Source: Candidatus Hydrogenedentota bacterium (GTDB lineage Bacteria; Hydrogenedentota; Hydrogenedentia; Hydrogenedentales; SLHB01). From it: a stretch of 8,939 nt of DNA. The DNA is taken from the NCBI GenBank assembly GCA_003552485.1, contig PUMX01000252.1, forward strand, positions 1 through 8,939. Direction: 5' to 3'. The notes beneath the pieces were generated by a model. It was given only the letters and a program-made list of their open reading frames with translations. It did not search any database and was not told the origin of the DNA. Positions 5,831 through 8,939 of the stretch are shown here, piece by piece (within the stretch, counting starts at the first letter, position 1; each line of letters opens with the position of its first letter). Made by a program: the position numbers and the translations under genes.

Positions 5831-6972
5831 TCGGCGCTCTGGGTTGGTTGGTCTTCGCCGTGGCTTTGACGCTCGCGCTGCTGGCCGGCTGGAACGCCGT
5901 GGCGTGGCCGCGTGTGCGACGGGACGGCGGCGGGACGGCGCCGCGTCTCATCTCTGTGCTCATTCCGGCGCGGAATGAGGCCGGCCGTATTGCCCCGTGT
6001 ATCGAAAGCGTTGTGGCGCAAGGGGAGGTTGTCCTCGAAACGCTGGTATACGACGACCATTCCGACGACGACACCGCTGAGGTGGTGCGCGCAACGGCGG
6101 GGAATGATGCGCGTGTGCGCGTACTGTCGCCCCGCCCGTTGCCTCGTGGATGGGCGGGCAAGCCTTTCGCTTGCCTGCAACTGGCGAAAGCCGCGTCGGC
6201 TCCGTGGTTATTGTTTCTCGACGCCGACGCGCGCCTGGCGCCCGGCGGCGCACAAGCGATACTGGCTGAAGCACAATCGCGGGGCGTCACCTTGTTTGCG
6301 CCATGGCCGGGCTTGGACCAAAAGGGGTTCTGGGAACAACTGCTGATGCCGCTATTGAACTTCTGCGTGTTGACCATGCTTCCCGCCCCATTGGCGTTAG
6401 AACGGCGCGACCCCTCCATGGCCTTGGCCCACGGCGCCTGCATATTGACGCGGGCGGACACCTACTGGCGGGTGGGCGGCCATGAAGCCGTGCCCGACGC
6501 TCTATTCGAAGATACCCTACTTGCGCGGCACTGGCGCGCACAGGGAGAGGCAACCGCCTGTCTCGACGGCGCTGATGTAGTGCAAGTGCGAATGTACGAC
6601 TCCCTCGGCGCCATCTGGAGCGGTTTCGTGAAGATTGTGCACAGCGCCTTCAAGCGGGCAAGCAGCTTCTGGCTGTTCATCCTCTTGCATGCCACGGTGT
6701 TCCTTGCGCCGTTCATTGCCGCGCCCGCGCTGATGGTGGCCGGCGCGCCGTCCGGAGGGTGGATCGGCGCGGCGCTCTGCGTATTGGGCGCGCGTATAGC
6801 GTTGGCGGCGCGCTTTCGTCAAGCATGGTGGCCGGTGCTGCTTCATCCCATTGCCGAAGCCATGTTGCTGGCAAACGCAATCACCGCATGGGCGCAATGG
6901 GCCACGGGCCGAGGTCATGAGTGGAAAGGCCGCCGCGCGATCCCCGGCGCGGCCGCCAAGGGAAAGGAATGA
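5827..6972 (+). CDS. Membrane family 2 glycosyltransferase, CruG/CruC/CrtQ-like
   Basis: Transfers a sugar from a nucleotide donor, here probably to a hydroxyl of the carotenoid. The 381-residue protein has an N-terminal membrane segment (about 5-27), a GT-A domain with SVLIPARNE (43-51), DDHSDDDT (76-83), PLPRGWAGKPFACLQLA (104-120), the metal-binding DAD (132-134), a catalytic FED (227-229) and QVRMY (253-257), and two or three C-terminal membrane segments (about 281-375). GW-x-GK followed by a DAD and RMY-x-SL-x-x-IW is the pattern of carotenoid GT2 enzymes and HpnB (from memory). The ATG at 5827 was chosen over an in-frame one 141 bases upstream because it gives the ATGA overlap with the hydrolase and begins directly with the membrane segment. 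In cyanobacteria a GT2 (CruG) works with CruF, which is also present in this operon. Sugar and acceptor cannot be read. Confidence 0.82.
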   Translation: MIGALGWLVFAVALTLALLAGWNAVAWPRVRRDGGGTAPRLISVLIPARNEAGRIAPCIESVVAQGEVVLETLVYDDHSDDDTAEVVRATAGNDARVRVLSPRPLPRGWAGKPFACLQLAKAASAPWLLFLDADARLAPGGAQAILAEAQSRGVTLFAPWPGLDQKGFWEQLLMPLLNFCVLTMLPAPLALERRDPSMALAHGACILTRADTYWRVGGHEAVPDALFEDTLLARHWRAQGEATACLDGADVVQVRMYDSLGAIWSGFVKIVHSAFKRASSFWLFILLHATVFLAPFIAAPALMVAGAPSGGWIGAALCVLGARIALAARFRQAWWPVLLHPIAEAMLLANAITAWAQWATGRGHEWKGRRAIPGAAAKGKE

Positions 6973-6973
6973 C

Positions 6974-8431
6974 ATGCGCGCGGTTGTAGTAGGCGGCGGA
7001 CTTGGCGGCATTGCGGCGGCGTTGCGCCTGTCTGGGCAGGGGTACGCCGTAACCCTGTGTGAGCGGGGCCCACGCCTGGGCGGCAAAATGAATCAGTGGC
7101 GGACGGACGGCTACGTTTTCGACACAGGCCCGTCGCTCATCACCATGCCTCACGTGTTTCGTGAGCTGTTCGCCGCTGCCGGCGCACAGCTCGACGATCA
7201 CATCGAACTGATGCGCGTCGAACCCTTTGCGGATTATGTCTTTCCGGATGGCAAACGCTTCGCTTACGGCCCCTCGCTGCCCGGCTGGATCCGTACGCTC
7301 GAGCGCCTCGAATCCGGCGGCGCGGAAGGATTCTTTCGATTCATGGCCTTGGGCGCGCGATTGTTTCATTTGTCGTCCGCCACGTTTCTGCGCAGGCCCA
7401 TGAACGCGCCGCCAGACGGCGCCGTCTTGCGCGCGATGCGTCATATGCCGTTGCGGCGCGCATGGGGAAACTATCACCGCGCTGTGTCTGCTCATTTCAG
7501 CAGTCCATATCTCGTCCAGCTCTTTGATCGCTTTCCCACCTACGTGGGCTCATCGCCCTATGCGTGCCCGGCAACGCTCAGCGTCATTCCGTATCTGGAG
7601 TACGCATTCGGCGGTTGGCATATCCGCGGCGGATTGTATCGGCTGATCGAGGCGCTCACGACACTGGGGGCCGAACGCGGCGTGGAATTCCGTTGTAATA
7701 CGCCGGTCGCGCGCATCGAACGCCAAGGCGGCCGGGTCCGCGCCGTGACGCTGGAAAACGGCGAGACACTGCCTGCTGAGGTTGTTGTCGTTAACGCTGA
7801 CGCTTCTTGGCGCAACGCATTGCTGGGCAAAGCCAACGCGCCGAAATTGCGGGAGCAGGATCGCTCCTTGTCAGGCGCGGTAATTCTGTTGGCGCTCAAC
7901 CGCAAACTGCCCGAGCTCGGCCATCACACGGTCTACTTCTCCAGCGATTATCCCAAGGAGTTCGGCGAGCTTTTCGATGCGCGCCGCTTTCCCGAGGACC
8001 CAACGGTCTACGTAAACAAACCGACGCATAGCGATCTTTCCATGGCGCCAGATGGCGGCGAGTGTTTGTTCATCATGGCTAACGCCCCGGCTGTGGGCGC
8101 GGCGGGCTGGGACGACGCTGCTACCAGCGCCGCGCGGACTCGCATGATGGCGCGGCTGCGCGCGAGCGGGTTTCCGGACATCACGGACGCCATAGCGGCC
8201 GAGCGCATGATCACGCCGGCTGACCTCGAGCGGGACTACGCCATGCCCGGCGGCGTGATCTATGGGACACACAGCCACGGTTGGCGCCGCGCGTTCTTGC
8301 GTCCGCCCAATAAGGACAGAAGAGTACGCGGATTATACTTTGTCGGCGGAAGCAGCCATCCCGGAGGCGGCACGCCCACCGTCCTGCTGTCCGCCAAAAT
8401 CACAAGCGAATTGGTTAGACAATATGAGTAA
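6974..8431 (+). CDS. Second carotenoid desaturase, CrtD-like (CrtI superfamily)
   Basis: FAD-dependent oxidoreductase of the phytoene-desaturase superfamily, 485 residues. Seen: AVVVGGGLGGIAAALRL (GxGxxG at 7-12), E30 at the end of the second strand, GGKMNQW, FDTGPSLITMPHVF (49-62), and C-terminal GLYFVGGSSHPGGGTPTVLL (453-472). The stretch LFDRFPTYVGSSPYACPATL (183-202) followed by GGWHIRGGLYRL resembles CrtD enzymes (1-hydroxycarotenoid 3,4-desaturase, methoxyneurosporene dehydrogenase) more than CrtI, judging from memory of those families. That role fits the next gene, CruF, which makes the 1-hydroxy end group. The start at 6974 is supported by AAAGGA five bases upstream and by the flavin fold beginning at once; a longer in-frame start at 6851 would sit inside the glycosyltransferase gene. 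It begins one base after that gene's stop. Alternatives are a second phytoene/zeta-carotene desaturase or a CrtP-like terminal oxidase in a C30 pathway. Confidence 0.8.
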   Translation: MRAVVVGGGLGGIAAALRLSGQGYAVTLCERGPRLGGKMNQWRTDGYVFDTGPSLITMPHVFRELFAAAGAQLDDHIELMRVEPFADYVFPDGKRFAYGPSLPGWIRTLERLESGGAEGFFRFMALGARLFHLSSATFLRRPMNAPPDGAVLRAMRHMPLRRAWGNYHRAVSAHFSSPYLVQLFDRFPTYVGSSPYACPATLSVIPYLEYAFGGWHIRGGLYRLIEALTTLGAERGVEFRCNTPVARIERQGGRVRAVTLENGETLPAEVVVVNADASWRNALLGKANAPKLREQDRSLSGAVILLALNRKLPELGHHTVYFSSDYPKEFGELFDARRFPEDPTVYVNKPTHSDLSMAPDGGECLFIMANAPAVGAAGWDDAATSAARTRMMARLRASGFPDITDAIAAERMITPADLERDYAMPGGVIYGTHSHGWRRAFLRPPNKDRRVRGLYFVGGSSHPGGGTPTVLLSAKITSELVRQYE

Positions 8432-8939
8432 GGTCAACGCGTTCCGATGGAGTCTTGTAGCTGTTTACAGCTTTTTCTGGATTGGAGGGATCATTTCCTA
8501 CGCCGCGTGGGGCGCGCCGCCGGATGACGCCGCATGGGCCGCGCCGCTGTTCTTGCTCTTGGCGGGGCTGGTAGTGCTGGCTTGGGCGAACCGACACGAC
8601 ATACCCGCAATCCTCGGCGCGGGCCTGATCGGCTACGCCTCGGAAATCCCCGGCGCGCACGTGGGTTTTCCCTTCGGCCACTACGATTACACTGGGGTGC
8701 TCTTTCCCCAACTCTTCGCCGTGCCACTCGTGCTTATCGCCGCCTGGCTCATTCTCATCGCCTACGTGCGCGACATGCTGCGCCCGCTGCGCTTGAAGCC
8801 GGTTCCTCACGCGTTTGTTGGCGCAGCGTGGATGACGGCCATCGATCTTGTCATTGATCCCCTCGCGGGCGGCCCTCTCAATTACTGGGCGTGGGAACGC
8901 GCCGGCTGGTATTACGGCATCCCCTGGACGAATTTCGCC
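8424..8939 (+). CDS. cruF: CruF-type carotenoid 1,2-hydratase (DUF422), C-terminus cut off by window edge
   Basis: Integral membrane enzyme that adds water across the terminal double bond of an acyclic carotenoid end to give a 1-hydroxy group. The first 172 residues are present, of the roughly 250-300 usual for the family. Seen: hydrophobic segments at about 9-28, 40-55, 61-73, 93-115 and 129-148; the family block EIPGAHVGFPFGHYDY (74-89) with acidic and aromatic residues in a membrane context; and MTAIDLVIDP (137-146), YWAWERAGWYYGIPWTNF (154-171). These match the DUF422 family, which includes CruF of cyanobacteria and Deinococcus and the archaeal bisanhydrobacterioruberin hydratase. The ATG overlaps the preceding stop by eight bases with only a weak binding site, pointing to coupled translation. 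It is unrelated in sequence to CrtC hydratases. The exact substrate is unknown. Confidence 0.88.
   Translation, partial: MSKVNAFRWSLVAVYSFFWIGGIISYAAWGAPPDDAAWAAPLFLLLAGLVVLAWANRHDIPAILGAGLIGYASEIPGAHVGFPFGHYDYTGVLFPQLFAVPLVLIAAWLILIAYVRDMLRPLRLKPVPHAFVGAAWMTAIDLVIDPLAGGPLNYWAWERAGWYYGIPWTNFA

Noticed and set aside
6851..6973. Longer N-terminus for the second desaturase
   Set aside because: It would overlap the glycosyltransferase by over 120 bases and precede the flavin fold with an unrelated stretch; the ATG at 6974 has a good ribosome binding site.
1..8939. CRISPR arrays, tRNA or rRNA genes, insertion sequences
   Set aside because: I saw no regularly spaced repeats, no tRNA-like fold, no rRNA-like sequence and no transposase or terminal inverted repeats by eye.

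Overview
The window holds the start of a light-regulated carotenoid gene cluster from a GC-rich bacterium, plus an unrelated amino-acid enzyme at its left edge. Gene order and protein types (a CarH-like B12 photoreceptor, a phytoene synthase with a DEIVD motif, two CrtI/CrtD-type desaturases, a family 2 glycosyltransferase, CruF) fit a non-cyanobacterial, probably environmental lineage such as Planctomycetes, Hydrogenedentes, Chloroflexi or relatives. I cannot fix the phylum from sequence alone.

Layout. Positions 1-864 (minus) encode a low-specificity L-threonine aldolase cut by the left edge. Positions 865-1211 hold no gene I can support, only a weak minus-strand promoter candidate and a small inverted repeat. 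Positions 1212-2180 (minus) encode a MerR-type regulator with a cobalamin-binding domain (CarH/LitR type). The 212-base region 2181-2392 is divergent: it carries a very good sigma70-type promoter for the regulator on the minus strand and another for the carotenoid operon on the plus strand. Three tandem 11-base TnnACA repeats cover the operon promoter and look like a CarH operator.

From 2393 to the right edge, six plus-strand genes lie nearly end to end: phytoene/squalene synthase (CrtB family), phytoene desaturase (CrtI family), an alpha/beta hydrolase with cysteine in place of the usual nucleophile serine, a membrane family 2 glycosyltransferase, a second, CrtD-like desaturase, and the first 172 residues of a CruF-type carotenoid 1,2-hydratase. 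Gaps between consecutive genes are +3, +129, -4, +1 and -8 bases. The 129-base gap holds a strong hairpin.

How it probably works together (inference): in the dark, CarH with adenosylcobalamin would bind the tandem repeats and block the operon promoter; light would release it. The enzymes would then condense two prenyl diphosphates, desaturate the product to a coloured polyene, hydrate an end (CruF), add a 3,4 double bond (CrtD-like) and attach a sugar (GT2), giving a glycosylated hydroxy-carotenoid. The hydrolase may modify the product, perhaps by acyl transfer, but its chemistry is unknown. No prenyl diphosphate synthase and no cyclase are visible, so chain length (C30 or C40) and end-group type are open.
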